In this document: positions 7,736 through 17,429 of the stretch, piece after piece
Position numbering within the stretch: the stretch's first letter is position 1
How the letters are laid out: each line of letters starts with the position of its first letter
DNA from: an uncultured Oscillospiraceae bacterium
Lineage (GTDB): Bacteria; Bacillota; Clostridia; Oscillospirales; Oscillospiraceae
Direction of reading: 5' to 3'
Assembly (NCBI GenBank): GCA_947631395.1
Contig: CANRLF010000007.1
Location: forward strand, 24,521 to 88,520
DNA length: 64,000 nucleotides
Position numbers and translations under genes: made by a program
Notes under the pieces: model-generated
Told to the model about the DNA's origin: nothing
What the model saw: only the letters and a program-made list of their open reading frames with translations
Databases searched by the model: none

Positions 7736-8683
7736 TCAGCTGTGCCTGTATATCTTCTTGTCCAGCGCGAATATCCGCTGGCTGAACTGGCCGGGGAACA
7801 GCTTTTCAAGGTTCTCCCTGTATATCTCCATCCGGCTGTCGATGAGGTCCAGGTAGCTCAGAAGCTCCGCCTCCGCGCACATGGGCCGCACCGCCGCGCC
7901 GAACTCCGGCTCGCCGTGGTGCGATAACAGCATGTGCTGGAGCAGTACGGACTTCTCCTCCGGTACTCCCAGCTCCTCCGCGATCCTCCCCACCTCTCCG
8001 GCGGCCATTACCAGGTGCCCCAGTAGCTCCCCCTTCACCGAGTAATCCGTCACAAGGCCCAGGTCCGAGTAAACGAACTCCTCCTCCTTGCCCAGATCGT
8101 GAAGGCACGTCCCGGCTATGAGCAGGCTCCTGTCGATGACGTCCTTATATAGCCCCGCCATAAAATCCGCCTGCCGCGCCATATACAGCGTGTGCATCAG
8201 AAGCCCCGAGACGAAGCTGTGGTGGACGCTCTTCCCCGCGGGTATCGCGCGTAGCGCCTCCTCGTGACGACTGAGCATCTGCTGGCACACGGCCCTGTAA
8301 TCCGGGTCCTCGATGGACGCCACCAGCCTCAGTATCTCCTCATACGCCCCATCCACGTCTATCGGCGCCACCGGCACCAGGTCCGCAAGCTCATAGCTGT
8401 CCCGCTCGTCCGCCAGCCTTATGCGCTCCACCGTCACCTGAAGTGACCCGCGAAACTCGCTGACCGTCCCGCGTATCTTGGCAATCCTCCCCTCGTCGGC
8501 GGCCCCGATGGGCCCGGGGTAATCCCACGCCTTGGCGTCGATCTCCCCGGTGGCGTCCGCCAGCACCGCGTTGAGATATGGCCTGCCGTTATTCGACAGC
8601 TTCCCCTGGGCCACCTTCAGGATGTAGAACCCCTCGAACGCGTCCCCTACGGACATATCAATAATGCGTCGGTCGTTTAACAT
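7736..8683 (-). CDS. yhaM: 3'-5' exoribonuclease of the YhaM family (OB fold plus HD domain)
   Basis: The 315 residues match the usual YhaM length (~310). An N-terminal OB-fold (residues ~10-100, GRPYLNAVLADATGEIDAKAW) is followed by an HD phosphohydrolase-like domain with HHSFVSGLLMHTL, CLHDLGKEEEF and LLSHHGEPEFG, the metal-binding His and Asp residues. YhaM degrades single-stranded RNA and some DNA from the 3' end with Mn2+. The gene starts 12 bases after the ABC transporter stop, so the two are probably cotranscribed. A strong terminator follows. Confidence 0.88.
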   Translation of the reverse strand: MLNDRRIIDMSVGDAFEGFYILKVAQGKLSNNGRPYLNAVLADATGEIDAKAWDYPGPIGAADEGRIAKIRGTVSEFRGSLQVTVERIRLADERDSYELADLVPVAPIDVDGAYEEILRLVASIEDPDYRAVCQQMLSRHEEALRAIPAGKSVHHSFVSGLLMHTLYMARQADFMAGLYKDVIDRSLLIAGTCLHDLGKEEEFVYSDLGLVTDYSVKGELLGHLVMAAGEVGRIAEELGVPEEKSVLLQHMLLSHHGEPEFGAAVRPMCAEAELLSYLDLIDSRMEIYRENLEKLFPGQFSQRIFALDKKIYRHS

Positions 8684-8695
8684 GAGCTTCTCGCC

Positions 8696-10447
8696 TCACA
8701 TATGAAGATTTTGTGTGTTGTAAAGTCTCGCGTAGTCGCCGTTTTTCGCAAGCAGCTGGGCGTGTGTGCCCTCCTCGGTTATGACCCCGTCCCGTATGAC
8801 CAGTATCCTGCTGGCCGCCCGGACCGTTGACAGCCTGTGGGCGATTATTACCGTTGTCCGCCCACGTGACAGCTCGTCGAAGGCCCTCTGTATCTTCGCC
8901 TCGGTCACGCTGTCCAGCGCCGAGGTGGCCTCGTCGAGTATGAGCACCGGCGGGTCCTTCAAAAATATCCGCGCGATGGAGATCCGCTGCTTCTGTCCTC
9001 CCGACAACAGCACCCCCCGCTCGCCGACGTATGTCTCAAATCCCTCCGGCATCGCCATGATGTCGTCGTATATCTCCGCTCTTTTCGCGGCCTGGGCCAC
9101 CTCCTCGTCCGTGGCCCCCGGGCGTCCGTAGCGTATGTTGTTCATTATGCTGTCGGCGAAGAGGAAAACGTCCTGCTGTACAACGCCAATATTCCGCCGA
9201 AGTGAGCTCTGGGTCACATCCCGGACGTCCAGCCCGTCTATGGTTATGCTCCCCTCGTCCACGTCGTAAAACCGCGGTATGAGACTGCACAGCGTAGTTT
9301 TCCCTCCCCCCGAGGGCCCCACCACCGCTACCGTCTCGCCGGGGGATACGTGGAGCGACACATTGCGCAGTACCTGCGTCTCGTCCCGCTCATAGGAGAA
9401 GCTCACGTTTTTGACGTCTATCTCCCCCCGGACGTCCTCAAGCTCCACCGCGTCCGGCTTATCCTTCAGCTCCGGGTCTATCCGCATGAGCTCCGCGAAC
9501 CTCGAAAGCCCCGCCGTGCCGTTTACAAGCATCTCGGAGAGATTTGCGAGCTTCCTTATCGGGTTTATGAAGGTGGAGGTGTAGAGCGTAAATGTTATAA
9601 GATCCCGGTAGTCCATCTGTCCCCGCATTATCAGGTACCCGCCGTAGGCGATTACCGTCACCGGCATTATGCACATGAAAAACTCAAGGGACGCGTGGAA
9701 CCTGCCCATGGCCTTGTACTGCGCCTTTTTGGAGCCCCTGAAGCGGTCATTGGCCCGCTCGAACTTGTCGTGCTCCTCCCTCTCGTTCGTGAAGGCCTTG
9801 GCCGTGCGCATACCCGAAAGGCTTGACTCTATGTCCGCGTTTATCGAGGCCGTAACCTTCTTCACGCCGCGGCTGGTGTCCATAAGGCGTATCCTGTTCA
9901 CGCTGACAACCGCCAGGAATATTGGTATCAGCAGAAGCATCAAAAGGGCCAGCCGCCACTGGACTGTGAACAAAATGGCGATAGCGCCGATGACCGTGAC
10001 TCCCGAGATGAATATGTCCTCCGGGCCGTGATGGGCAAGCTCCGTTATGTCAAAAAGCTCGCTCGTCAGCCTGCTCATCAGGTGCCCCGTGCGGTTTTTG
10101 TCAAAAAAGCTCACCGGCAGTGTCTGGAGATGCGTAAAAAGCTCCTCCCGTATGTCCGCCTCCACCAGTATGCCGAACTCGTGGCCCCAGTACGTGACCA
10201 CGAACTGGAGAAGCGACCTTAAAAGATACGCCGCCACCAGCACGGCGATCACCGCGAAGAACGCCCCGTACATGTTCCCGGGTATGAGCTCATAAAGGCA
10301 CATCCTCGACACATACGGAAACGCCAGATCCACCAGCGCGATCATCAGCGCGCAGGCCATGTCCAGAACGAACAGCCCCACGTGGGGCTTGAAGTAGCTT
10401 ATGAATATTTTGAAAAGTCCGTCCCTGTGAAAATCTCTCTTGACCAT
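8696..10447 (-). CDS. ABC exporter with fused membrane and ATPase domains (type IV, multidrug/lipid-like)
   Basis: The 583-residue half-transporter has six TM helices in residues ~20-310 and an ATPase domain in the last ~240: Walker A GPSGGGKTT, Q-loop VVQQDVFLF, signature LSGGQKQR, Walker B VLILDEATSALD, H-loop IIAHRLS. All catalytic residues are intact, so it can act as a homodimer. Close analogues are BmrA/MsbA-like exporters of drugs or lipids, but the substrate cannot be read from sequence. I chose the ATG at 10447 (MVKRDFHRDG) over a TTG 18 bases upstream. It appears to lead an operon with the yhaM-like gene. Confidence 0.9.
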   Translation of the reverse strand: MVKRDFHRDGLFKIFISYFKPHVGLFVLDMACALMIALVDLAFPYVSRMCLYELIPGNMYGAFFAVIAVLVAAYLLRSLLQFVVTYWGHEFGILVEADIREELFTHLQTLPVSFFDKNRTGHLMSRLTSELFDITELAHHGPEDIFISGVTVIGAIAILFTVQWRLALLMLLLIPIFLAVVSVNRIRLMDTSRGVKKVTASINADIESSLSGMRTAKAFTNEREEHDKFERANDRFRGSKKAQYKAMGRFHASLEFFMCIMPVTVIAYGGYLIMRGQMDYRDLITFTLYTSTFINPIRKLANLSEMLVNGTAGLSRFAELMRIDPELKDKPDAVELEDVRGEIDVKNVSFSYERDETQVLRNVSLHVSPGETVAVVGPSGGGKTTLCSLIPRFYDVDEGSITIDGLDVRDVTQSSLRRNIGVVQQDVFLFADSIMNNIRYGRPGATDEEVAQAAKRAEIYDDIMAMPEGFETYVGERGVLLSGGQKQRISIARIFLKDPPVLILDEATSALDSVTEAKIQRAFDELSRGRTTVIIAHRLSTVRAASRILVIRDGVITEEGTHAQLLAKNGDYARLYNTQNLHM

Positions 10448-10519
10448 ATCCCGTCCCCGCCACAAGTAAATTACTACCGATTATATCACTATTCCCCGCC
10501 TCTTGCAAGGCCCCGCGGC

Positions 10520-10548
10520 TTTACAAATACTGTCCCCGGTAGTATAAT
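10520..10548 (+). promoter_or_regulatory. Sigma-A-type promoter for the SLOG gene
   Basis: TTTACA at 10520-10525 and TATAAT at 10543-10548 are separated by 17 bases. It reads toward the gene at 10582, whose ribosome-binding site TAAGGAGG is 33 bases from the start of that gene's leader region. Confidence 0.75.
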
Positions 10549-10581
10549 GGACGAAGTAAAGTTGCTTAAGGAGGCGCCGCG

Positions 10582-11085
10582 ATGGGCTATGATATTTCCC
10601 GCTCCTGCTCTTTCACCGGCCACCGGCCGGAAAAGCTCCCCTGGCGCTATGACGAGCGGGATCTACGGTGCGTGGAGCTCAAGGAGCGCCTGTCCGGCGC
10701 CCTCCGCTCCGTGGCGGAGTCCGGCTTCAACCACTTCATCTGCGGCATGGCTAAGGGCTGTGACACCTACTTTGCCGAGGCGGTGCTGACCCTCCGTGAC
10801 GAGTTTGAGACTGTTACCCTTGAGGCCGCCGTCCCCTGTGAGACCCAGGCCGACGGCTGGTCGGAGGAGGACCGGGAGAGATACCTCTATCTCCTCCACC
10901 AGTGCGACAGCTGTACCCTCATCTCCCGGGAGTACACCCCTGAGTGTATGCTCCGCCGCAACAGGTATATGGTGGACTCCTCCTCCCTCCTCATCGCCGT
11001 GTGGGACGGCAAGCCCGGCGGCACCATGCAGACCGTGAACTACGCCAAAAAACAGGGCCTCCAAATAATAGAGCTCCGAATATGA
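10582..11085 (+). CDS. SLOG-family protein (DUF1273/YpsA-like)
   Basis: The 167-residue protein has the SLOG Rossmann pattern: CSFTGHRPEKL near the N-terminus, GFNHFICGMAKGCDTYFAEAV in the middle, and AVWDGKPGGTMQTVNYA near the end. SLOG domains bind nucleotides or nucleotide-derived ligands; YpsA of Bacillus affects cell division and DprA-like members bind DNA. The exact ligand is not known. It is a single-gene unit with its own promoter, ribosome-binding site TAAGGAGGCGCCGCG, and a downstream cluster of hairpin repeats that may serve as terminator. Confidence 0.8.
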   Translation: MGYDISRSCSFTGHRPEKLPWRYDERDLRCVELKERLSGALRSVAESGFNHFICGMAKGCDTYFAEAVLTLRDEFETVTLEAAVPCETQADGWSEEDRERYLYLLHQCDSCTLISREYTPECMLRRNRYMVDSSSLLIAVWDGKPGGTMQTVNYAKKQGLQIIELRI

Positions 11086-11089
11086 TCCC

Positions 11090-11187
11090 CCTCCCCCGGG
11101 AGGGGTGAAAAACGGGAGGGTCCAGACCCTCCCCAACGCGAAAATGCCCCCTACCGCCGGTAGGGGCGGGTTCCAAACCCGCCCGTC
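11090..11187. repeat. Hairpin repeat, GGGAGGGT...GTAGGGGCGGGTT family (copy a)
   Basis: It contains in order a CTCCCCCGGGAGG palindrome, GGGAGGGTCCAGACCCTCCC, a CCCCTACCGCCGGTAGGGG stem and GGCGGGTTCCAAACCCGCC. The same order of hairpins is found at 41262-41342 and parts at 41930-41968 and 54164-54190. It fills the gap between convergent genes and may act as a bidirectional transcription stop. Confidence 0.75.
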
Positions 11188-11221
11188 TCTTGATGTCTAA
11201 CGTTTGCCCCTTCTGGCTCTT

Positions 11222-11866
11222 TCATTCCGCCAGCTCCCCCGCCAATGTCGTAAGGTCCCTGGCAATACACACATGCGGGTATCGCTCCAGCTCCTCCCTG
11301 GACGTGGTCCCCGTCAGCACCCCGGCGAATTTGACTCCGGCGGCCATCGCGCACTTCGCGTCCACCGCGCTGTCGCCGATATACAGCATATCCGTAAGCT
11401 CCACCCCCAACAGCTCCGCCGCCTTCAAAAGCGGCTCCGGGTGGGGCTTTTCGTTTTTCACGTCGTTGCACCCCACCACCGCGTCCATGAGCTCCCTGAC
11501 GCCGCATTTGTCCAATATTTTCCATATCCTGTAACTGGCCTTTGTGGTGACGATGCCCGTCCTCAGCCCCCGCGACCTTATGTCCCTCAGGACCTCCTCG
11601 CTTCCCGGGAACAGCTCCGACCGCGCCACCATCACCTCGTCCGCCTTCTCCATGAAGAACCTTGTAAACTCCGCGGCCTTGTCCCTGTCCGCGCAGCCCG
11701 TCAGCGCCTCGAGGGCCGGCCCGAGGGACAGCCCGATAGTCCGCCGCATATCCTCTCTCCCCGCCGGCGGGAATCCCAGCCTCTCAAGCCCGTAGGACAG
11801 GCACTCCAATATCCCCTCGGTAGAGTCGCCCAGGGTGTAATCAAAATCAAAAACAACAGCCTTCAT
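11222..11866 (-). CDS. HAD-superfamily hydrolase, phosphoglycolate phosphatase-like
   Basis: The 214-residue protein has HAD motif I FDFDYTLGDS (nucleophile and general-acid Asp), a helical cap domain of subclass I, motif II TGIVTTKAS, the Lys of NEKPHPEPL (motif III) and motif IV YIGDSAVD. It is an intact phosphatase of the Gph/PpaX kind; the substrate could be phosphoglycolate, pyrophosphate or a sugar phosphate. The gene starts only 3 bases after the PHP gene, and its GAGGTAAAAT ribosome-binding site overlaps that stop, so the two are cotranscribed. Confidence 0.88.
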   Translation of the reverse strand: MKAVVFDFDYTLGDSTEGILECLSYGLERLGFPPAGREDMRRTIGLSLGPALEALTGCADRDKAAEFTRFFMEKADEVMVARSELFPGSEEVLRDIRSRGLRTGIVTTKASYRIWKILDKCGVRELMDAVVGCNDVKNEKPHPEPLLKAAELLGVELTDMLYIGDSAVDAKCAMAAGVKFAGVLTGTTSREELERYPHVCIARDLTTLAGELAE

Positions 11867-11869
11867 ATT

Positions 11870-12706
11870 TTACCTCATAAGCCGCCCAAGGACCGTCAGC
11901 CTGTCCGCCGGTATGTCCACCCCGTCGGCGTTCAGTGTCCCCATGGCGATATTTTTGTTTTTCCCGTGATAATCACTGCCGCCGGATACGCACAGTCCGT
12001 TCCTCCCGGCCTCCCTCTCCAGCTCAAGGCACCTTTCAAGGGCGTATTTCGAGTAGAAGCACTCAAGGCCCTGAAGTCCGTAGCCCATCAGCTCCGCGAA
12101 CATCCTGTCAAAGCTCTCCCGGCTCGCCTCCCGCTCCCCCTCGCCGCCCAGCGGATGGGCCCAGACGGGTACGCCGCCGGAGCGAAGTATGCCCTGTATC
12201 ACCGCCTCCGCCTGAAGGCGCTCCGAGCTCGCGGGACACCTGTCTATGACCTCCATGGCTTCCTCCGTGTCCGCGGCAAAGCCGTATTCCACCATAAGGT
12301 TCGAGATATGCGGCTTTCCCGCGCTCGGCATGGAGCGAAGCCTCATAACCTCGCCCTCCGGCAGTCTCACCCCAAGTCCCCTCAAAAACTCAAGCCTCGC
12401 CTCAAGCTTCGCCCGTCGCAAATTTTCCCCCGCGGTAAGTATTTTCTTAAATTCCTCCGAGTCCCCATTGCACCCGTAGCCCAGTATGTGGCATTTGCCG
12501 GAGCCCATACGGCAGGAAAACTCGATGCCGGGGATGAACACGACTCCGTCTGGCGCGCGCACCTCATCTGCCCCCGCCACCGTGTCGTGGTCGGTCAACG
12601 CAAAGATGCTTATCCCCGCCTCCGCGACCATCCTCGCCATCTCCCCCGCCCCATCCGTCCCGTCGGAGGCCGCGCTGTGCATATGAAGATCCGCCAGCAT
12701 CCCCAT
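11870..12706 (-). CDS. PHP-domain metal-dependent phosphoesterase (YciV/RNase AM-like)
   Basis: The 278-residue product shows PHP metal ligands: DLHMHS at the N-terminus, LTDHDT, FIPGIEFSC, VWAHPLGG and GGSDYHGKN near the C-terminus. Family members hydrolyse phosphate esters such as 3',5'-bisphosphates, or trim RNA 5' ends (RNase AM). I chose the ATG at 12706 (MGMLADLH), preceded by AAAGGCGGTGAGGAA; the frame is open further upstream but lacks a better site. It precedes and is coupled to the HAD hydrolase gene. Confidence 0.85.
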   Translation of the reverse strand: MGMLADLHMHSAASDGTDGAGEMARMVAEAGISIFALTDHDTVAGADEVRAPDGVVFIPGIEFSCRMGSGKCHILGYGCNGDSEEFKKILTAGENLRRAKLEARLEFLRGLGVRLPEGEVMRLRSMPSAGKPHISNLMVEYGFAADTEEAMEVIDRCPASSERLQAEAVIQGILRSGGVPVWAHPLGGEGEREASRESFDRMFAELMGYGLQGLECFYSKYALERCLELEREAGRNGLCVSGGSDYHGKNKNIAMGTLNADGVDIPADRLTVLGRLMR

Positions 12707-12775
12707 TTCCTCACCGCCTTTGTATGCTTGTAAGTATTTTATCATATAAGCAAATATATTTCAAACATCAATTCC

Positions 12776-13035
12776 CACCCCCGCCCGCAGGCGATAAAAT
12801 CCGCGGCCCCCGGGCCGCTCCTTTTAAATTAGGCGCCCCTTCGTAAGGGGAGCTGTCGAGCGAAGCGAGACTGAGGGGTCGAGGGTATAGCCGTGCGCAC
12901 CCCCTCCTCCCTCGCCCCACTTCCCCCGCGGGCTCGCCTTCCCCGCCCGGGCGGGGAAGGGCAGGGATGAGGTGGGATCCGCGGCGAAGCCGCAACAATA
13001 TTCCCCCGTCCCCCCGCAACCACCCCACCTCCCCG
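12776..13035. repeat. Composite intergenic repeat, GGGGAGCTGTC...GACTGAGGGG family (copy a)
   Basis: This fills most of the 414-base gap between the PHP gene and groL. Parts in order: CAGGCGATAAAATCCGCGG with a GGCCCCCGGGCC stem; the stem GCCCCTTCGTAAGGGG; the stem-loop TGTCGAGCGAAGCGAGACTG; a C-rich arm; the palindrome CCCCGCCCGGGCGGGG; and a closing GCAGGGATGAGGTGGGAT. Similar composites lie at 32841-33160, 41426-42090 and 63785-64000. Open frames within it are low-complexity and shared among copies, so I do not treat them as genes. Confidence 0.85.
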
Positions 13036-13046
13036 CCAAAACATCA

Positions 13047-13084
13047 AAAATCCCGGGCGGAATCACAATTCCGTCCGGGATCTT
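13047..13084 (-). terminator. Rho-independent terminator of groL
   Basis: On the minus strand GATCCCGGACGGAAT pairs with ATTCCGCCCGGGAT and is followed by TTTTTG, 37 bases after the groL stop codon. Confidence 0.85.
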
Positions 13085-13120
13085 CTCACTTATTTCCAAG
13101 TTGCCTGAAACTACTTCAGG

Positions 13121-14767
<1,647 letters not shown>

Positions 14768-15052
14768 TTATTCCACAATGGCGAGTATCTCGCTCTGCCT
14801 GAGTATCGTATACTCCTCGCCCTCGAACTTGACCTCGGTGCCGGTGTACTTGCCGGTGATGACCTTATCGCCGACCTCCACCTCCATGTCCACCTCGTTG
14901 CCGTCCACAAAACCGCCGGGGCCAACGGCCACGACCTCGTAGACCTGGGGCTTCTCCTGAGCGGAGCTGGTGAGGATAAGACCGGACTTGGTGGTCTCCT
15001 CAGCAGGAACGCGCTTAATAACGACTCTGTCTGCCAACGGTTTGAGCTTCAT
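14768..15052 (-). CDS. groS: Co-chaperonin GroES (Hsp10)
   Basis: The 94-residue product is full length and starts MKLKPLADRVVIKRVPAEE. It carries the mobile loop SGLILTSSAQEKPQVYEVVAVG and closes with a beta strand ending in EILAIVE. GroES caps the GroEL chamber. It is the first gene of the groESL operon; its ribosome-binding site is TAGGAGGCAATTTCAGC. Its leader, unlike typical groESL leaders, contains an intergenic repeat between the CIRCE element and the start codon. Confidence 0.97.
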   Translation of the reverse strand: MKLKPLADRVVIKRVPAEETTKSGLILTSSAQEKPQVYEVVAVGPGGFVDGNEVDMEVEVGDKVITGKYTGTEVKFEGEEYTILRQSEILAIVE

Positions 15053-15098
15053 GCTGAAATTGCCTCCTATGAAAAAAATAAATTAAAAACTACATCTC

Positions 15099-15147
15099 CG
15101 GCTCCCCGTTTTAATGGGGGGCTGTCAGCGAAGCTGACTGAAGTGTC
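15099..15147. repeat. Short repeat copy inside the groESL leader (copy b)
   Basis: GGCTCCCCGTTTTAATGGGGGGCT is followed by TGTCAGCGAAGCTGACTGAA, the two-hairpin core of the family seen at 12830, 32841, 41173, 41426 and 63845. It lies between CIRCE and groS, so it is transcribed in the groESL mRNA and would place two stable hairpins before the ribosome-binding site. Confidence 0.8.
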
Positions 15148-15151
15148 CCGT

Positions 15152-15178
15152 TTAGCACTCTTTTTCCCTGAGTGCTAA
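15152..15178 (-). promoter_or_regulatory. CIRCE operator (HrcA-binding site)
   Basis: TTAGCACTC, nine bases, GAGTGCTAA: an exact consensus CIRCE inverted repeat. It lies 3-30 bases downstream of the expected transcription start of groESL, the usual position for HrcA repression. Confidence 0.96.
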
Positions 15179-15187
15179 ATTATCTAT

Positions 15188-15216
15188 ATATTAACTCAAA
15201 TGTCATCTTTACGCAA
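15188..15216 (-). promoter_or_regulatory. groESL promoter (sigma-A type)
   Basis: Read on the minus strand, TTGCGT (15216-15211), 17 bases, TAATAT (15193-15188). Spacing is ideal and the site lies just upstream of CIRCE. Confidence 0.7.
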
Positions 15217-15245
15217 TAGTCATTTTGCACATATTAAGGGCGTTT

Positions 15246-16190
15246 TTAAACCGTTTCGGCCGTCAAATTAATGATTTCCGAGACTTTTCTGCAGCCCCTC
15301 GGATAGATGAAATTGACTCCTCCCGGGATAAGCCGGAAAACGGCCCGTTTCGTGTAAAGCCCCTCGCCGTCAACGCTCACCGAAAACTCCCTGTCGTCCT
15401 CCACGGTGATGTGCCGGCCCGAGACGAATTTTATTATGTCCGGGCACTTTGCGTACTGGCCGGAGGCGTATAATTTGAGGAGCCTGGCCAGCGTAAGTCT
15501 CGATACGGCGTTGACGATGAGTATGTCCATACTCCCGTCCTCGGGGGTAGCTATCTTTGTTGGGTTGAAGCCCCCGCCGTAATACTGGCCGTTGCAGGCG
15601 CATATCAGGGCGAACTTGCCCTCCAGCTCCTCCCCCTCCACGGTTATCCTGAAGTGGCTGTTTATACCCTTTATCACGTTCACCAGAAGGGATATGACAT
15701 ATCCCCCCGCCCCGCCGATGACCGGCAGCTCCGAGTATTTATGTACGTCCAACCCCACCCTGGCGTCGATGCCGATGGATGCGATATTGAGGCACTTCCG
15801 GCCGTTTACATCAATTATGTCAACCGGAGAGACCTGGCCCTCCACCAGCGCCCCCAGGTCCGAGAAAAGCCCGGCGTCCGGCCCGAACATACGGACGAAG
15901 TCGTTCCCCGTTCCGCAGGGGTAGTGGGTGACGGCGCAGTTTTCAAACCCCGCCGCCCCGTGGGCGCACTCCGACAGTGTCCCGTCGCCGCCGCAGGCGT
16001 ATACCCTGAGCTCGTCGCCCTTCATCGCCTCGCGCCTTACCTTCTCCGCCGCGTCCATTACCCCCACTGTCTCGTATATCTCAAAGCTCCCGCCTTTGGA
16101 GTCCATCAGCTCCTCGATGCTCCTCCTCACCGCGGCTTTGTCCGACTTCTTTCCCCCGGCCACGGGGTTTAGGATGAACAGGTGTCTCAT
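15246..16190 (-). CDS. Lipid kinase of the DagK/YegS/BmrU family
   Basis: The 314-residue protein has FILNPVAGGKK at the N-terminus, the nucleotide-binding GGDGTLSE, PCGTGNDFVRM, and the C-terminal beta-sandwich domain (GIDARVGLDV, ACNGQYYGGGF, DGSMDILIV). These are the motifs of diacylglycerol kinase catalytic-domain proteins, which phosphorylate diacylglycerol, phosphatidylglycerol or sphingoid lipids. In Gram-positives such an enzyme recycles diacylglycerol made by LTA synthesis, but the lipid substrate here is not shown. The ribosome-binding site is GAGGTGGTAGAGAT. Confidence 0.9.
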   Translation of the reverse strand: MRHLFILNPVAGGKKSDKAAVRRSIEELMDSKGGSFEIYETVGVMDAAEKVRREAMKGDELRVYACGGDGTLSECAHGAAGFENCAVTHYPCGTGNDFVRMFGPDAGLFSDLGALVEGQVSPVDIIDVNGRKCLNIASIGIDARVGLDVHKYSELPVIGGAGGYVISLLVNVIKGINSHFRITVEGEELEGKFALICACNGQYYGGGFNPTKIATPEDGSMDILIVNAVSRLTLARLLKLYASGQYAKCPDIIKFVSGRHITVEDDREFSVSVDGEGLYTKRAVFRLIPGGVNFIYPRGCRKVSEIINLTAETV

Positions 16191-16245
16191 ATCTCTACCA
16201 CCTCAATTTGGATTTCGTATATATCTCCGCTTTAAAAAGGCCGTA

Positions 16246-17349
16246 TCAGAACATGAAATAACCGCACTTTATCATGCCGTTATATAGCTTTCGTACCTTC
16301 TTAGCGCGCCTTCCGAAGCTCCGCTCCAGCTCCAGGTCCGATGATATTATGTTAACCTGCCAGCCCGGTGCGTCCTTCATCGCCCGGCCGAAGTCCCCCA
16401 TGAGCTCCTGGGCCGCCCGCAGGTCCATAAGCCTCTCGCCGTAGGGCGGGTTCGTGACTATGATCCCCCCGTCTGTCGGGAGGTGAAATTTTCTCGCGTC
16501 GGCCACGGAAAAGCGTATCAGCTTCTCCACCCCGGCCCTTCTGGCGTTGCGCCTTGCCGCCTCCACGGCCTCCGGATCCAGATCCGAGGCCATTATCCGG
16601 TAGTCCCTGTCAAACTCCCTTGCCCGGGCCTCCTCCCTGACGCCCTCCCAGTCTATCTTAAAATTCCGCCAGCTCTCGGCGGCGAAGGTCCTGTTTATGC
16701 CCGGGGCCCGGTTTTTTGCGGCCAGTGCCGCCTCGATGGCTATGGTGCCGCTTCCGCAGAACGGATCGCACATGTCCCCCCTTCCGCGGTATCCGGCAAT
16801 GTCCACCAGCGCCGCGGCCAGCGTCTCCCTGAGCGGCGCCTCCACCTGTGTGGGCCGGTAGCCCCGCTTGTGTAGCCCCGGGCCGGAGGTGTCGATGTAC
16901 AGCGTGGCCTCGTTCCTGACAAGAGCGAACTGTATCTGGTACGTCTCCCCTGTCTCGGGGAGCCTCTCAAGGCCGTAGGCCCCGCCCAGCCTCTCCGCCA
17001 CCGCCTTATTTATACTGCGCTGGAGGGCCGGCATTGAGGTTATCGCGGAATCGTGGGTGTAGCCCTTCACCGGGAAGGCCCCGTTCCGCGGGATATACCT
17101 CTCCCACTCCATGGCCCTGACGCCCTCAAACAGGCTGTCGAAGTCCCCGGCCTGTGTCCGGCCCACCACGATAAGCGCCCGCTCGGCAAAGCGGCTCCTT
17201 ATATTGACGCCGGCGATGTCCCGCTCCGTGCCCTTAAAATACACCCGGCCGTCCTGGGCCCTCACGTCCTTAAGACCCATATGCCTCAGCTCGTTGCCCA
17301 CCGGCCCCTCGAGGCCGAACAGACACGGCGCGCAAAATTCAAGTTCCAT
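16246..17349 (-). CDS. THUMP-domain class I rRNA (guanine-N2) methyltransferase, YpsC/RlmL type
   Basis: The 367-residue protein starts MELEFCAPCLFGLEGPVGNEL. An N-terminal ferredoxin-like/THUMP region (~1-160) is followed by a SAM-binding methyltransferase domain with DPFCGSGTIAIEAAL, a conserved acidic residue in MASDLDPEAVE, and the catalytic NPPYGERL. These features match RlmL/RlmK-like enzymes that methylate guanines of 23S rRNA. I used the ATG at 17349, preceded by GGTGAA, rather than the upstream TTG. It is divergent from the DUF362 gene. Confidence 0.9.
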   Translation of the reverse strand: MELEFCAPCLFGLEGPVGNELRHMGLKDVRAQDGRVYFKGTERDIAGVNIRSRFAERALIVVGRTQAGDFDSLFEGVRAMEWERYIPRNGAFPVKGYTHDSAITSMPALQRSINKAVAERLGGAYGLERLPETGETYQIQFALVRNEATLYIDTSGPGLHKRGYRPTQVEAPLRETLAAALVDIAGYRGRGDMCDPFCGSGTIAIEAALAAKNRAPGINRTFAAESWRNFKIDWEGVREEARAREFDRDYRIMASDLDPEAVEAARRNARRAGVEKLIRFSVADARKFHLPTDGGIIVTNPPYGERLMDLRAAQELMGDFGRAMKDAPGWQVNIISSDLELERSFGRRAKKVRKLYNGMIKCGYFMF

Positions 17350-17369
17350 AAGCAATTCACCGTAAATAA

Positions 17370-17398
17370 TTGAAATATCCTTCGAAATCTGTTATCCT
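17370..17398 (+). promoter_or_regulatory. Putative promoter of the DUF362 gene
   Basis: TTGAAA (17370-17375), 17 bases, TATCCT (17393-17398). The -35 is good and the -10 is weak. It ends 31 bases before the start codon. Confidence 0.45.
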
Positions 17399-17429
17399 GT
17401 CAGTAATAAAACCTTCACGGAGGTGCGCT

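Noticed and set aside
11204..12733. 509-residue open frame opposite the HAD and PHP genes
   Set aside because: Both opposing genes carry clear catalytic motifs; the long frame is an antisense artefact.
12829..13047. Overlapping frames in the repeat upstream of groL
   Set aside because: Repeat-derived Pro/Arg/Gly-rich products shared with the repeats at 33000, 42000 and 63900.
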